Assembly (NCBI RefSeq): GCF_964340395.1
Contig: NC_135552.1
Location: 25,808,181 to 25,872,180 of the forward strand
Reading direction: 5' to 3'
Source: Glandiceps talaboti
Taxonomy: Eukaryota; Hemichordata; Enteropneusta; Spengelidae
Length of the DNA stretch: 64,000 nt
Each line of letters opens with the position of its first letter. Position 1 is the stretch's first letter. The position numbers and the translations under genes were made by a program. Under the pieces are notes generated by a model. It did no database searches. It saw nothing but the letters and a program-made list of their open reading frames with translations, and had not been told where the DNA came from. This document shows, piece by piece, positions 12,855 through 25,640 of the stretch.

Positions 12855-12856
<2 letters not shown>

Positions 12857-14080
12857 ACAAATACATATAATATTATACATATATACGTATAACCGTTAAT
12901 CACGCGGGGTTGTCGTTCTGTTCCATAACATTCAGATATATTCAGGTGTTTACCTAACATGTCTGAAGCTTGTCATTAAATACCTTGATAAAGAATTTTT
13001 ATTCGAAACGTCGGATTTTACATCTATTTATAATTACATACATATTACATACATGTATAGTCATGAATGTTTTATTTGTATGTGTGTACCATCATACTGT
13101 ATCATATAACTTTAATATATCATTTCTCTGTACATGTCACCAAGGGAGTTACAGTTGACTCCTTCCAAAACATTTTGAGCCTCAATGATAGAGTAAAGTA
13201 CTTTACACATAGAGGGTTATGTATGGTCATCCAGGAGGATACTAAATCAACTCTAATAAATCGTTTTGGTATTATTTATGATGTCCATCAATTGGCCATG
13301 CTAGGTTGATCCATAAAAGCTATCACTTTTCTTGATTTATTTGTGGTCATTCCCTAGATCTAAACTTCATGGTAAAACTAATTCCACAGCTTTATGAGCA
13401 TCATGATTTGTATCAGTATAAAACAGATTCATTCTAATTCTCAAAAAAAACCAACATGATTGTTATTTCAGCTTTTACGACTCTAAATGCTGACATTGCA
13501 TGTTCCATTGGCTTTAGACCATGATTTACATTGGAAAATCATCAGTTGTAAAAAATCTGTTCAAGCTATCTCACACATCTAGTGAGTAGTTCATTGTCAA
13601 ACACTAAAGACATAAAGCTCCATTTTTCAAGAGAAGAGCTTCATACATTTCTGTGTTTGGAAACTATAAAATTATATTAAATACTTTTAACTCTTGACAA
13701 TGAATGACAGGTTATGTTGAAATGGTTGGTTAAGATAATTATACAGACATCATTGACCTCATAAGCTTAAAGCACTGGTACAGTAATATTTGATAATGAA
13801 AAAAAATGAATATTACCTAGCTTTTGTGTTCATCAAAATTGTATACTAGAGTTCCCTATTTTACATACAGATTTAGCATTACCATAATATTATCAATGCA
13901 AAATGGACACAACTAAAAAGATAGGACCATATATGTGTGTTATATAGCCTGTATCCATATAAAATTAATATGACTGAAATATTAAAGTAACATTATTATT
14001 ATGTTTCTGAATATTTGAGAACACTAAAGCTGCATGTTGATACAATGAATTTCAGGTGTTGTCGAACGTGATATTGTTAT
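12855..14080. other. AT-rich DNA with a possible Penelope-type relic
   Basis: The open frames at 12970-13158 and 13067-13309 overlap in different frames and carry no recognisable domain. The only notable element is the GAAACGTCGG motif annotated separately at 12984-13014. Confidence 0.45.
12984..13014 (+). ncRNA. Hammerhead-like / Penelope-tail motif (degenerate)
   Basis: The segment reads CTTGATAAA, then GAAT-TTTT-ATTC (a 4-bp hairpin, 12993-13004), then GAAACGTCGG. Type I hammerhead ribozymes have CUGAUGA, stem II, then GAAA, and Penelope-like elements are known to carry hammerhead motifs. The GAAA side and a stem II are present here, but the CUGAUGA box is damaged (TTGATAA) and no clean stems I and III were found. 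It is therefore at best an inactive relic. Seen: the motif order. Inferred: origin in a Penelope-like element. Confidence 0.25.
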
Positions 14081-14126
14081 CAGCTTGTGTACAAGTGTAC
14101 AGCTTGTGTACTTATGTACAGCTTGG
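14081..14126. repeat. 19-bp tandem repeat, 2.4 units
   Basis: The unit CAGCTTGTGTACAAGTGTA starts at 14081, repeats at 14100 with three changes and begins a third time at 14119. It is too short to say more. Confidence 0.75.
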
Positions 14127-15648
14127 CCATGTGTCTGTCAGGTTGTCAGATTGTCATGCCATGAAGTACTGTCAGACCAGTTCATGGTTGTCACTCACAT
14201 TCATGAGCTAACTCACTCATTACAAAATGCTTAACAGCAGAATAATGACAGAAAAAAACAAGAAATTCCTTTAAATTTAAGTTACAGCTAAACATAGGTT
14301 TACAAGAAGTATCACTGCAACAATGGTTGTTGCATAAACCACTTGCTTATACTTTACTTGGACAGTGCAGTTTATTATATGTTAGCAACAAAGTCCAAAT
14401 ACAATCAATGAAAAAGTGTAGTTACATTTGCATGTGGACTGTATATCTATCTATAAATAGTCATAGTTTACCGATATAAAAACTCATAACTGTTGGCAAA
14501 GTAATCAGTAATTAAAGTTAAATGTCAGTCTATACGAAGTTTGTACAATTTGCAGAAACCTTATAAGCTGACAAAGTAATCAAGTAGTACTAAAGCTGAT
14601 CTTAGTTGACGTAAAATTAGTCAAAGGAAGGCAACTTTTTTTTTCAGAATTGAGTTCAGGGTACATGAACACAAGGTGTCTTTAGTCACACTAAATACAA
14701 CAGTTTCTACATTCAATCAGTCACACCGTGTTAGCTTGGCATTTATCAGTCTCAATATGCCATTAGATTCTATGAATGTTTCCAGAGCAATTCAAAGGCT
14801 TTTTTCTCTTGATTGCATATATATAGTATTTTTAGTGATCAACTGTTGTGAGATTTGTATGTGTCTTACTTAGATAATCCTAATAAGGATATGGTCTATA
14901 TGGACATTCATGCGGAATAATAATCGGAATTATGCCGTATTGAAATGTTCATATATATTACATGGCTGTAAAGAAAATATCAGGGATAGGACATGGAAAC
15001 TTGACATGATGACTGATTTTACAACTATATATTTAAGTGAATGACACAATTTGACATTTACAAAATGTACAAATTGTACCAATTATCTTTTCATGACCTA
15101 GTTTATACTTTCAAAGTTTGAAAATTTATTTCTTTTACACAAAAAATGCAAAAACAATTCTTTTATCACTAATAAACAATGTTTAATATCAGTGTTACCT
15201 TTGAAATATTACACCAGATTACTTTTGGGGAAGTCTTTCAGACTAACATGAGAAATTACAAATAAAATGTCAAATTAAGTCCTATTTTTGTGCGTGCAAT
15301 TTTCTTAAACAGTACCTACCATTATAAACAGAAATCTGTGAAATACAAAAACCTCAACTCTGAACACTACCCATACAAATAAAGTTTTGAATGCTTGACT
15401 TTATTTTTTTTTAAAAAGCAATTTAAAAAGTGAAAATACCACAATTCAGCTTGTTTTTCTTTTTACTTTCTTTCTGTTCTATTTCAGTTATTGCAATGAT
15501 GCTCTAGAGGTAAGAGGAAGAATTCTAGTTAGAAAACTTAATTAACATTCTCTAGGCAAGTTTGCCTAGCTGACCATGTATACAGACACTGTATTGCTAA
15601 CATACATCATGTAGATGTGATTTAAGAGGCACCTGTACATAATTCTAT
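14127..15648. other. Unannotated AT-rich DNA
   Basis: Apart from the hairpin at 14904-14948, no gene or repeat could be supported. The open frame at 14676-14873 (65 codons) carries no recognisable motif. Confidence 0.5.
14904..14948. repeat. Short palindrome related to the inverted repeat at 42389
   Basis: ACATTCATGCGGAATAAT pairs imperfectly with AATTATGCCGTATTGAAATGT around AATCGG. The core TGCGGAATAATAATCGGA is close to TGCGGAATAATACTCGGA at about 42445 in the right arm of the inverted repeat at 42389-42477. The two loci therefore probably carry remnants of one small palindromic family. Confidence 0.45.
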
Positions 15649-15825
15649 GTTTCGCATCATAACACCTTAAAAAACGATGGGTGGGTATGGCGGTCGGTTA
15701 AAACATTTTTAAAAAGTAAAATAAAGCATACGAATACATGTTGGTAATACTTTCAATTCATAATCATACTTTAACAGTCTGAATGACTTAGGTATGACAG
15801 TTAAAGTAAGATGGAATCTTTGAAT
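15649..15825 (+). repeat. Dispersed repeat R1, copy 1
   Basis: Homologous to 29763-29945 in the same orientation. Both begin TGTTTCKCATCATAACACC followed by TTAAA, both contain ATCATACTTT and AACAGTCTGWATGACTTAG at matching spacing, and the stretch between is diverged. GGTATGACAGTTAAAG near the right end recurs exactly at about 33745, hinting at a third partial copy. No open frame or terminal inverted repeat was found, so the element class is unknown. Confidence 0.55.
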
Positions 15826-18800
15826 CATTCGTTTTATCAAACTAACCAAATTCAGTGACATTGTGATTTTTTCTAATCCTATATCTGCAGGTATCTGACA
15901 GTGTACGTACTTTATCATTTTGAAGGAAAACCCTGGTAAAAATTCATAGAAACGAAAGTCAATTTACCTAACACTCAACAGTAGAGAGTTTTACCTTCTG
16001 ACGTTATTAGCCTAATCGGTTAGTTTGTCATTTACTCAGCTTTGCAACTTTACCTCAACTAGAAGTAGACAATTCTATCTCAAATACTACATGTACTCAT
16101 ATTGCATGCTAATTATACAGAGAAACACTTACAAGTATTAAAATCAACCAGAGTATATGGTAGCCAAAGAATCTTCAAGTCATACCTTGATACCTAACAA
16201 GTAACCTTTCAACCACATTTTAATCTTTTCTTATAATGTTTACAATATTCATCCTCTCTACTTATTGCACACCTACTTAGACAATTACCCTTTCTCTCAA
16301 AAATCATTCTGACCTCAGGTGATACTTTAGAGAAGAGTCCAATATTTTTTGCCTTTCAGTCTTTTTTCTGTTATTGAGCATTAACATTTAATGTGTTTGA
16401 CAGATTTTTTTGAAGGCATGGAAAAAGAATCTCTAAAAAGGATTAAAATTTCTCATCTTTCATTGTCATCCCTATGGAAAGTCAGATAATGACATCAAAT
16501 TGCATGACCAGCATGCAGTGCATTTTGGGAATGTACATGTTATACTGCCCACTCAAGAACTTTTCAGAAGTTTATCCTCTGAAGATTTGAAACTTCTTTT
16601 TAACATTTTAACATTAAATGTCTAATATTCTCATCTATTCACATACACACACTATGAAAAAATACACAGGTAAACTCACACACCCACCCACCCACATACC
16701 ACCACCACCACCAATAAATACAAATGATAATGTATTGTTATAGTTTTTAATATTTGTCTTTGTGATGATTCATTACAAATTTGTTTGATGTCCCTATTAT
16801 AAATATAATGACATTTTCCCCTATTTCCATGAAATCATTATTCCCTTGATATTTATATGTACACACAATAGTAATACTATCCATTCCATATGGTGTATCT
16901 TTCAGAAACGAAATTATTAATTCAACATTTATACTTTTCATTATTTTTATGCATAACAAACCTCTCGTTACTTCGTTTGCAGACATTTGCTGAAAAAACA
17001 AGCGACACTGAAACACGTGCAAATACTCCCACATCTGTCTATTCTATGAATAAATATTTACTATAAATAGTGCAAACTTTCAAATCATAAGTAATTCACT
17101 AGATACACTGACCTGAGTGATTTTTTTCATTGTTTGACTCTGAGTGTTTTTATCTGTCGCTTTGATCTGTTTGAAATAAATCCAAACAATTAATACTTAA
17201 TGCTTACAACCAAAATATGAAATTGGTAGGAAAAGGTTTTGCTAAGGTTAGATTAATATCTGTATAACAACACTTTCTGTACAAATGTTAACAATAACAG
17301 GCCTTGTTTGAATATTGAGTCGGTAATATGGTTAAAGCTAGTCTTTATAACCTGTAGGAGAGTATATATGACTGAGACCCGTGAGAGGAGCAAAATCCTC
17401 ATTCTAGCTGCTTTTTTTTGCTCCTTGAAGATTTCATTTTCGAAATTGGAAAAATCTGCTGAAGGAATTTATTATGTCACTTATTGGAGATATGCGTCGC
17501 ATCTCAAGTTTCACATGTGATATAGTAAATTAGTGTTCTGGTACAAGAACATACTCTTAGAGTAGTTCTCTACTGTTACTGAAGCATGTGAATCTTTATA
17601 AGTAACCGATAAAGTGCTACATTACTTTACACTTGTTAATAGAGTCACATCCGTGTCGGCAAACTTCTCACTGAAATTACCACATTTTATCCTGTTGTAG
17701 CGGCTGTTTCTAATTCATTTATGTGAATACACTGAACGTTGTTAAAGTCTGAGTCATCATCAGACGCAATCACGTCTAGGTGGTTAACCTGTCTCTGCAG
17801 TATATGTGATACTATAACGGGTAACTGTTATTTTCTTACATGTTTCTTGTGACCTGACTCACCTTAATTATTTACAACAATAACAGTTCTTTTGAAAAAT
17901 GTTTTGACAAACCAAGCAATTTTCTTCAAAAAAAACAGTGACCTTACTTCTGGCATGAATACAACAGAAGTATATTTAGACCAAAGTGTGATCCTGCTTT
18001 CGAGAACCTTTTTTTTCTTCTAATCAATGACGTCATGCATTAGTTCGAAAGCATTGAATTGAAACACAAACTTATGAACAAATAAAGGTTGCTCTTGTAA
18101 GCAAAAATAAGAGACATACTCACATAAACAGGAAGAAGACACACAGCGTAATGATCAATCAATAGCGGCTTGTTTTCAGCATATTATTGATTATCTATAC
18201 TATTCCCTTTCGTTAAAAAGCTCTTGGTACAAATACACAATCATAATGTTTTCAACATTCCTAGCTAAATGACAGAACACAAGTAAAAAGTGTACTATGT
18301 AGTTTATTCCTTTTTTTTATCTATGATGAGAACAATGAGACTCCTCACATTAAGACTTTTTCCCCTGCAATATTTAGAATCCTCAACAAAACAACTTATG
18401 ACTATAATATAAAAATACTACAAAATAATAGCATAGTTATCACTAGTTGTATTTCACTGTAAATAATCAAACATCAAACCATCAAAACAGCAATAAATTT
18501 CTTAAGCAAAATAAATCTCATCTTTTCTTTGTGTTTTCTTACTTACATTTCTAATGGATGTCAAATTAACTGGCATGAATACCACAGAAATTCATCTCTT
18601 CTCCAAAAATTTCATTTTAGTGATTTACACTGACATGACAAGTATGAAATACTGACTACTTAGCAATCACAGGAAAGACCAGCAAGCTGTCAATGTTGTC
18701 ACTCTCAACAGCTGGTGTTGTCATAGAGACAAGTTTCTATTTGATTGAAAGATGAAAGAACTGAAAGAAGACATCACATCCAAGTGCTATCGACTTCACA

Positions 18801-19089
18801 GCCTTCCTAAATGTGTTGTGACCTTGAATGATGTGAACACTTAAATCAAGTTGGCCTTTCATAAGGTGTATATTAACCCTAAATTTGATTTTATTGAACT
18901 ACATTTAGAATGGTAATAGTAACAAAGCTGCCATCTATTTAACCTGATCTGAAGTTCAACAATTTATTAAAGATGCACTCGCCTACATTATGTGAGTCAA
19001 CAATCAATTAGTAAATAACTCCCTTTGATAAAAACCATTCTGCACAAGTCTTTCTACTATGTATGGATCATTAAATTCTACCCCATTTA
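15826..19089. other. AT-rich DNA with short simple repeats and scattered regulatory-like words
   Basis: No gene could be supported. It holds an ACCC/ACC run (16676-16713), a CACGTG E-box (17014-17019), a locally CpG-richer patch (about 17640-17830) and a perfect CRE palindrome TGACGTCA (18028-18035). The words alone do not show regulatory function. The open frames at 16747-17034 and 17308-17520 have no recognisable motif. Confidence 0.4.
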
Positions 19090-19450
19090 ATGTGTGCATG
19101 TGACGTTGATATCAAGTACATGCATATATTGGCTACAGTGTATTGAATCGTTCAATTTAAACTTAAATGTATGCACATTGATAGAAGTACATGCATATAT
19201 TGGCTAGAGTGTGCATGAATCAACATTCAATTCCACCCAAATGTTGACACATGATACAACAGTAACTATATATACACATTGGCTACAATGTAATGAAGCT
19301 TTCAATTCACTGCAAATGGTGACACTTTGATACAAAAATATGCACACACTGGCTACAATGTAATGAAACTTTCAATTCAACTGGTCCCACATATTCACAT
19401 TTCGATAGAAGCACATTATCTGCACACAGTGCATGGTTACAAAGTTATAT
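19090..19450. repeat. Degenerate tandem array, 70-79-bp period
   Basis: The marker word GGCTACA or GGCTAGA recurs at 19131, 19202, 19281 and 19351, each preceded by CATRYAYAYAYTGG-like sequence and followed by a TTCAATT block. A weaker fifth unit ends near 19440, and a detached unit (TGCACACACTTGCTACAAA) lies at about 19623. Units are about 60-75% alike by eye, so the array is old. The open frame at 19327-19596 runs through it and is not convincing as a gene. Confidence 0.6.
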
Positions 19451-19887
19451 CACATGTATTACCAACACTGTTGAGATGTTCAAACACATGTATGCAACTA
19501 CTGTTACAAATTATGTGTATTAATTTATCAAGAGTCTACTCTGATATACCTACAATTGATAAAAATCATATTAATAAATCTATCAATTCATCCTAATCAT
19601 TCATAATCTTGACAGAACTAGATGCACACACTTGCTACAAAGTATGACAAATTAAAGATACTATCAATTCTGTCACAATGGATAACTGATAGAGCTATAG
19701 TCATGAATTGTTACTAAGTACTTATAAGCTACATTTGAATCATCAAAGATGAAATTAAGGAAGAAGAATCGAGATATAAATTGGATATAAATTGGGCACA
19801 TTCAAGATTGAAGTTATTACATCTTGTTCCCTTGAAAGGTCTACACTTCTTCACAGCATTATGATGTAATATATTATTTCCATATAT

Positions 19888-19907
19888 AATTAATAATAAT
19901 AATAATA

Positions 19908-19951
<44 letters not shown>
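19888..19951. repeat. (AAT)n(ATT)n self-complementary microsatellite
   Basis: About 20 bases of AAT repeats switch directly into about 42 bases of ATT repeats, so the two halves can pair into a hairpin. The polyisoleucine open frame on the minus strand is an artefact. Confidence 0.95.
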
Positions 19952-22379
19952 GCTAGAAAAAAGATTGTCACTGCCGATTGACCCATGAAATATAAAATTG
20001 CAAGGGAAATCCCAAGGAGAAATAAGACATAGTGAAAACATTCCAGCATACTCTATCATCCTGAGTGCTTCGTAACTCATAGTGGTAAATAATTTCATTA
20101 GTGGTGGTGATCTGAAAGTACAGTATATGGATTATACAAAGTCATTCTATCTATACCCATTAGACAAAATATTTCAAGGACGCTGATTATTCCAGAATAT
20201 TTTTTTTTACTGTAACAGCCTTGTGTGAAATTTGGCTGAAAGATTTTCTTCTAAATTAGTAGATTTAGCCATAAGCTTACATCGTGTTTAATTACATTTT
20301 TGTATTGTCAAAATTTTGAGCAGGTAATTCTATCTTGTCACCTTGAAAACTGCCACAAGTCATTTTGCACAACAACCTATATATATAGTGTAATGCAAAG
20401 CTACATTCATGCAAAATATGAGACTGCTAATATATCCAATGGTGAAAAAGTGAAAATGAGACGCAACACAATTCCTAGAGGGAGGAACATCAGCTATTGA
20501 AACAGCCTGAATGCTGTGTCACTGGAGGTCATGTTGGAGAGTACAGTGGAGGCAATGCCGGCCATGCTACTATGAAGTAGGAAGGGATTACTAAGGCAAC
20601 TTGTAGTAGGCTTCAGTGGGTGCTAAAACTATAAAGTATCACCAACAAACTGAAAAAGGAGTATTTATTTATTGTTTAAGACAAATGAGACAATGTCAAG
20701 TATGTGTCATCGTCAATTAAAGTAGTGTGTATACAAAATGTACTATCAACTAGTGATTTATTCTGGCTACTGGTTTTACACGCTACTAACTTTGACTGAA
20801 ATGTACTAACTTCTAGGATAGTAGGATAGTTTCTAATTGATTCCAACTATCCCTAGTTTAGAATCATACAAAGACATATACAGGTTTTATGGTAAACGAT
20901 TTCTCTAGAATGACTTTGAGGACTGAGCTTGCTGACTGACACATATATTCATGTATTCAAGTATAGTCTTTACTATTATTATTATAGTGAACTAACACAT
21001 CCATGCATGCCTTAACAAATAGTAAACATACTTTTCAAAAGCCCACCACACATAAGCTGACAACAATAGTTCAATACATACTGCACTGGTTAATTACAAC
21101 CTAGCATGGCAATTAAACTCCCCTTATACTACTAGAAACTAAGTACTATTCTTATACAGGGTTTAAGCAACCATGGTTACGCACATTTCCAGTGTCAGTT
21201 ATTTACAATACCTAGGAATGGTATTTTATCATCTTGGGGAGGCTGGAGTCAAATGGTTAACATCTTGGTGTACATGTATTTTGCAATACACCATATCTTC
21301 CACATTTATAAAACTGGTATTAAAATGTATATTTTTTACATTTATTATCTAACATGCTTTATTACCTTACAACATGCATTGTATCCCATTGGCAAAATGT
21401 CACATTACAGCACTCATAAATTAGCTACTGGAAAGATCTGTTTTTGATTTACATGTGTCAGAAAGGAATTTCGCAATTGGAAGTTTAGCATCTGAACTAA
21501 CAATACACAAAAATTAAATATCAAGTAATATCAAGTAATATCAAGTAATATGAAGTATAACATGTCAGCAGATTACTTTGACGTTTTGCATGCAATTCTT
21601 TTCACCTTAAAATTTACCTATCACCATGTCACCCCATAGATCATAATCTATTACAAACTAAAGTATAATTCACATACAGTAGTAATGATACAGGCAATAT
21701 TGTAAATGAATGTCACAATTAAATGGTCTAACAGGATGGTCACCATGATTATTTTTACATCAGACCTTAACAGCAAGCTATGATTTAATATAATTTCTGT
21801 CCTCTATTCCACATTCATAATCATTCAAAAATATATGGCGTGTTGTAGTCTAATCTCATGATGAGGAAGAAGATGAGATAGTATAAATCTTGTGGGATTA
21901 AAAGAGATGAATTTAGTATGTAGTGTACACATGAATCAATTTACAAAGTTAGTGAAAAAGAGGTTTTTGAAGTAACTTTAATTTCAAATCAGATCAGCAA
22001 GATAGTGATCCGATTTCATAAGATTTCCTGTACATAGTAATATTTTTCTTAATATGCTAAATGTATGTATGAGTTTTCTATTGAAATGAGTGCATGATAT
22101 ATGCACTGATGTTATAATCATATATACTCATAGAAGGATAGCGCTATCAGCAAGTCACCTGAATTCCATCGTGCTATTAAAAAAATAATTACTAAGTACT
22201 CTCCACATTTGTAATTCAAGCTATTAATGGCATTTCAAGAATAAAATATCCTGAAGTCATGTATTGTTTTAGTTTAAACTGTCAAAAGGGAAATAGAGAT
22301 CTTTTTCATTTGTTACTGACAGCTCATTCCAAGTCTATCCCCTTCAGACATGTAGATTAAGGAGGAGGTGAAGAGATCA

Positions 22380-22380
<1 letters not shown>
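19952..22380. other. AT-rich DNA with one 10-bp tandem repeat
   Basis: At 21517-21556 the 10-bp unit AATATCAAGT occurs four times, the last with one change. Nothing else was recognised; the open frames at 20300-20500 and 21253-21447 lack recognisable motifs. Confidence 0.5.
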
Positions 22381-22414
<34 letters not shown>

Positions 22415-22548
22415 GACAGAAAGACAGAGACAGACAGACAGACAATGCCCCATGAGCCAAATCAACAGACAGACAAATAGACAAGCAGGTGGGCAGATAA
22501 GCGCAGACACATAAAGAGATAGACTGACAGAGATAGACAGAGAATGAC
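22381..22548. repeat. (CAGA)n microsatellite, degenerate to the right
   Basis: Pure GACA tetramers to about 22414 are followed by interrupted CAGA/GACA to 22444 and scattered AGACA-type words to 22548. The serine/cysteine/leucine-periodic open frame on the minus strand comes from the repeat. Confidence 0.9.
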
Positions 22549-22579
22549 ATTTGCAAAATAATAAAACTATCATATTATT

Positions 22580-23165
22580 ATTAATTCAGAAAATATTTCA
22601 TCAATAATGACATTTAGTAACGAACTGTCAGAACAAAAAAAATATACAATCCACCTCAGCATACTCAGAAGCAGTCAGATTATGACAAATTATATTTTTA
22701 CGATATTTACAAATTACAGCTGTTTTAGCTTGTATTATAATTATCCATCAACTACTTAACACTGTACCTTAGCAATGAGAATATTTCATCAATCAGTCAG
22801 AAAATAAACAATGCATTTCTGTATTAAAACATGGAAGCATAGTCAGAAAAAGTCAGATTAAGAAAAATTATAGTTTTAACATATTTATATTATAAATTAC
22901 AACTGTTTTTTAACTTACATATCTTACCCATCAACTACTTAACACTGCAACTAACATACAATTTATGCTAACATTTTATCAATGAATTATACAGTATAGT
23001 TAATCAGAAAATAAATAATATGGAAGTCATACACATTTATTAAAGAATGTAAATTTACATGATGTATAGTCAGAAGCAGTCAGATTATGAAGAATTACAT
23101 TTTTAATATATTTACAGGTTACAGCTGTTTTAACTTATATAATGATCCATAGCCTACTTAACACA
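22580..23165. repeat. Three-unit diverged tandem repeat, 180-230-bp period
   Basis: Each unit carries AGTCAGATTA-GA-AAATTA (22673, 22851 and 23078), then TTTTAACATATTTA-like sequence, ACAGCTGTTTTA-CTT, and ATCYATC/GAACTACTTAACAC. Units one and two also share ATATTTCATCAATMA and CAGAAAATAAAYAAT. Period varies from 178 to 227 because of small insertions. It is non-coding, and the origin is unknown. Confidence 0.65.
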
Positions 23166-24297
23166 CTACGGAATAGGACAAAAACAGTACTTGTCAAACC
23201 GGAATATTTCCATGTAATTTGAACAGTACAGACACAAGTCAGTGACATTGGATTCTCAACTCCAACTGAGATGTTGTTTAGATGACCTTGCACTATGAAA
23301 TAAACTGTAACCCTTAGCACCCCTGGTGAACAGAAACATGGGTCATACTAGGTGCTATATTTGGAAACCGTGATAGCCATCTCACAAGTAGGTTTCAGAC
23401 AGACAGCAATGCTCTCTTAAACTGCATCATGCACGGCTTGACATGATGCATTCAGACTTCAGAAGTGGGTTTCACTCCACTGACCTATTTCTTTGTCTAG
23501 CTTAGGTGTGTCAGTTCCTAATTAGAATCAGTCCTAGGTGATAAAAATAATGACGTCATTTGTCTTCACATACCCTGTCTCATTCTTAAACGCTGACGTC
23601 AAAGTCTCTAAAGGTTGTCAGCAGGGATACCAAATGATGCACTAATATGGTTGCTAGGAAACCACTGATACATAAACTCTTTTGGGAAGAGCTTCAAATT
23701 AAGTCACTAACACCTCTCTTGGGAACTGTTCCTTATAAAACAAACTTTTGCTTGATACTGGTTTGAACTTTCAGTTTATTCAGTTTATTCACTTAATCTA
23801 CTTATAACATGGAAAGCAATTTACTTTTACATAAAATGACTATTTTAGAAAATTGTTATACTGGTTATGAAATTAAAGTTTGAGTTCATTAATGATGACA
23901 TTTATATTTCAAAGTTTACCCGATTATTCACGCTAGTGTAAGTAATTACTTTCTCTATCAGAATTAAAAAGGATAGCAACTATCGTTTAGTACTGATATT
24001 CTCACACGTTTTCTTTATAATTTTACCAGTATATACCATGACTAATTATTATGGTATCATCCACCAATTCCGTACATGCATACAATCTTGCCATTGTTTC
24101 AGGTAGGAACATTTAGGATACATATAATTTTTTTTCTCACTCTTCTTCCTCCCTTTGGTTCGCTTGTTTTGTTTGTTTCTGTATATGATTATACTAGTCA
24201 TATCCTCTCTAATTTTTTAGGTGTGCATGTATTTTAATTTTCTGATAGTGCTGCTCCTAACATGCTTAGTGGACCCCTGATACCAAAGGGATGACAG
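23166..24297. other. Mixed-composition DNA containing a regulatory-like cluster
   Basis: The stretch 23380-23760 is less AT-rich than its flanks and contains the CRE/X-box cluster annotated separately. No exon was recognised. Confidence 0.4.
23551..23662. promoter_or_regulatory. Candidate cis-regulatory cluster: two CREs and an RFX-like X-box
   Basis: Two perfect CRE palindromes TGACGTCA (23551-23558 and 23594-23601) lie 43 bp apart, and GTTGCTAGGAAAC (23650-23662) close to the RFX X-box pattern lies 49 bp further on. CREB/ATF factors bind the first motif and RFX factors the second, and the two families cooperate at some animal promoters. A perfect 8-bp CRE is rare in AT-rich DNA, so two so close is unexpected. 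No TATA box, start site or exon was identified, so activity is inference only. Confidence 0.3.
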
Positions 24298-24418
24298 ACA
24301 TACATACATACATACATACATACATACATACATACATGCATGCATGCATGCATGCATGCATACATACATACATACATACATACATACATACATACATACA
24401 TACATACATACATACATT
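24298..24418. repeat. (TACA)n-(TGCA)n-(TACA)n microsatellite
   Basis: A 120-bp tetramer array has a central block of CATGCATG (about 24336-24360) flanked by CATACATA blocks. The centre is self-complementary. Open frames on both strands are repeat artefacts. Confidence 0.95.
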
Positions 24419-25060
24419 ATCCATGGGCAATATAAGAGAAAACATTACCTCATCTAAATTGCAAGTTTTTACAAGATGCTCTTAGTACAATTTTGGTAAT
24501 ATATTAAACTCTATGAAAAAGACACTCATAATGTAACTATGAATAACAACAAAATCTAGAAATTAGCGACGGAACAAATTTATAGTATTAGCATGTCTCC
24601 TGTCGATCAAAACCAAAACACAAGTCAATATTATCCATATTTCATTTCTATGTTTCAAGTACAATACTTTGAGTCATGCCACAGCCAAGGAGATAGTTAT
24701 TGTGTTGCACTCTACAGAAACAAGATTTGCACTCTAAAGAAATGGGAATACGTCACACTAAAATTGCTATCCCATATAAGCAGTCATTTCACATAATAAA
24801 TAAATCATTTTATAAATGATCTATGGCCCTCATTAAAGTTCAAATTATTTAGCCAGCTCACAAGCCAAACCTATTACGGAATATACAACACTATATCAAA
24901 TGTCTAATATCTATAAGAACTGTATGGTTTCCTCTGTCAACAAAACAAATCTATTATATTTTGTCATCTCATTCTTTCCAGAAAGTCTTACTAATTGGCA
25001 TTTGATGAGAACACAATAATATCACTAAGTAGGAAGACAGAATGTCTTCAATAACAAACT
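24419..25060. other. Unannotated AT-rich DNA
   Basis: The open frame at 24593-24796 (67 codons) has no recognisable motif, and no splice-site pattern around it stands out. Nothing else could be supported. Confidence 0.5.
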
Positions 25061-25107
25061 GGGTGATCCTGGATGACCCTGGGTGACCCTGGGTGACCTC
25101 TGATGAC
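25061..25107. repeat. 10-bp tandem repeat, about 4.6 units
   Basis: The unit GGGTGACCCT is repeated with single changes (GGGTGATCCT, GGATGACCCT, GGGTGACCCT, GGGTGACCTC, TGATGAC). Its higher GC stands out from the flanks. Confidence 0.8.
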
Positions 25108-25388
25108 ATTGCACTGTTGTCTTGAATTCATGTACTGTTTAAGTCTGTGGGGCCATGACAACCGCAGCTAATCTAGCATGAAGAGGTTTCCAGATAGGAT
25201 TAACAATGGATACATTTATTATCATTCTCTTGCTAGTATCATTATTTCAATGAGACATAGATTTATGAGTAAAACACTTGGTTGAATTTTATTTCGTCAT
25301 AAATAAACCATAAAGTATGATCATTCTGCAAGCTATACAATATTATACTAGCATTGTATGTATCACTATATATATTGTATTGTGAAGG

Positions 25389-25640
25389 TTTTTTAAAAGT
25401 AGATATACTGTATTCATGAATCAAAAGATATTTATCATAAACCATGTGTTAATTGTAATTTGTAATGTGGATGTTTTTCCTAGCAGATATAATGCATTCA
25501 TGAATCAAAAGATATTTATCATAAACCATGTGTTGTATTGTAATTTTGAAAAGAGGATGTTCTTCCTGGCAGACAGGACATTCATAAGTCAAAACTTATT
25601 TATAACTAAACCCCATTTTGTAATGTTTATCATCATTTTA
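25389..25640. repeat. 84-bp tandem repeat, three units
   Basis: The marker TTCATGAATCAAAAGATATT is at 25413 and 25497, with a diverged TTCATAAGTCAAAACTTATT at 25581, exactly 84 bp apart each time. Units one and two are near identical over their first 40 bases, and unit three is older or faster diverged. Because 84 is a multiple of three, an open frame (25416-25679, 87 codons) runs through with a repeated NQKIFIINHVL motif. This is expected from the repeat and is not evidence of a gene. Confidence 0.85.

Noticed and set aside
12609-12960. Open frames on both strands (82 and 106 codons)
   Set aside because: Pure translations of the TACA microsatellite.
21167-21180. GCAACCATGGTTAC as an X-box
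   Set aside because: The half-sites are in the wrong orientation for RFX binding; it is just a short palindrome.
22313-22573. 86-codon minus-strand frame that looks like a membrane protein
   Set aside because: The Leu/Ser/Cys/Val periodicity comes from the CAGA repeat.
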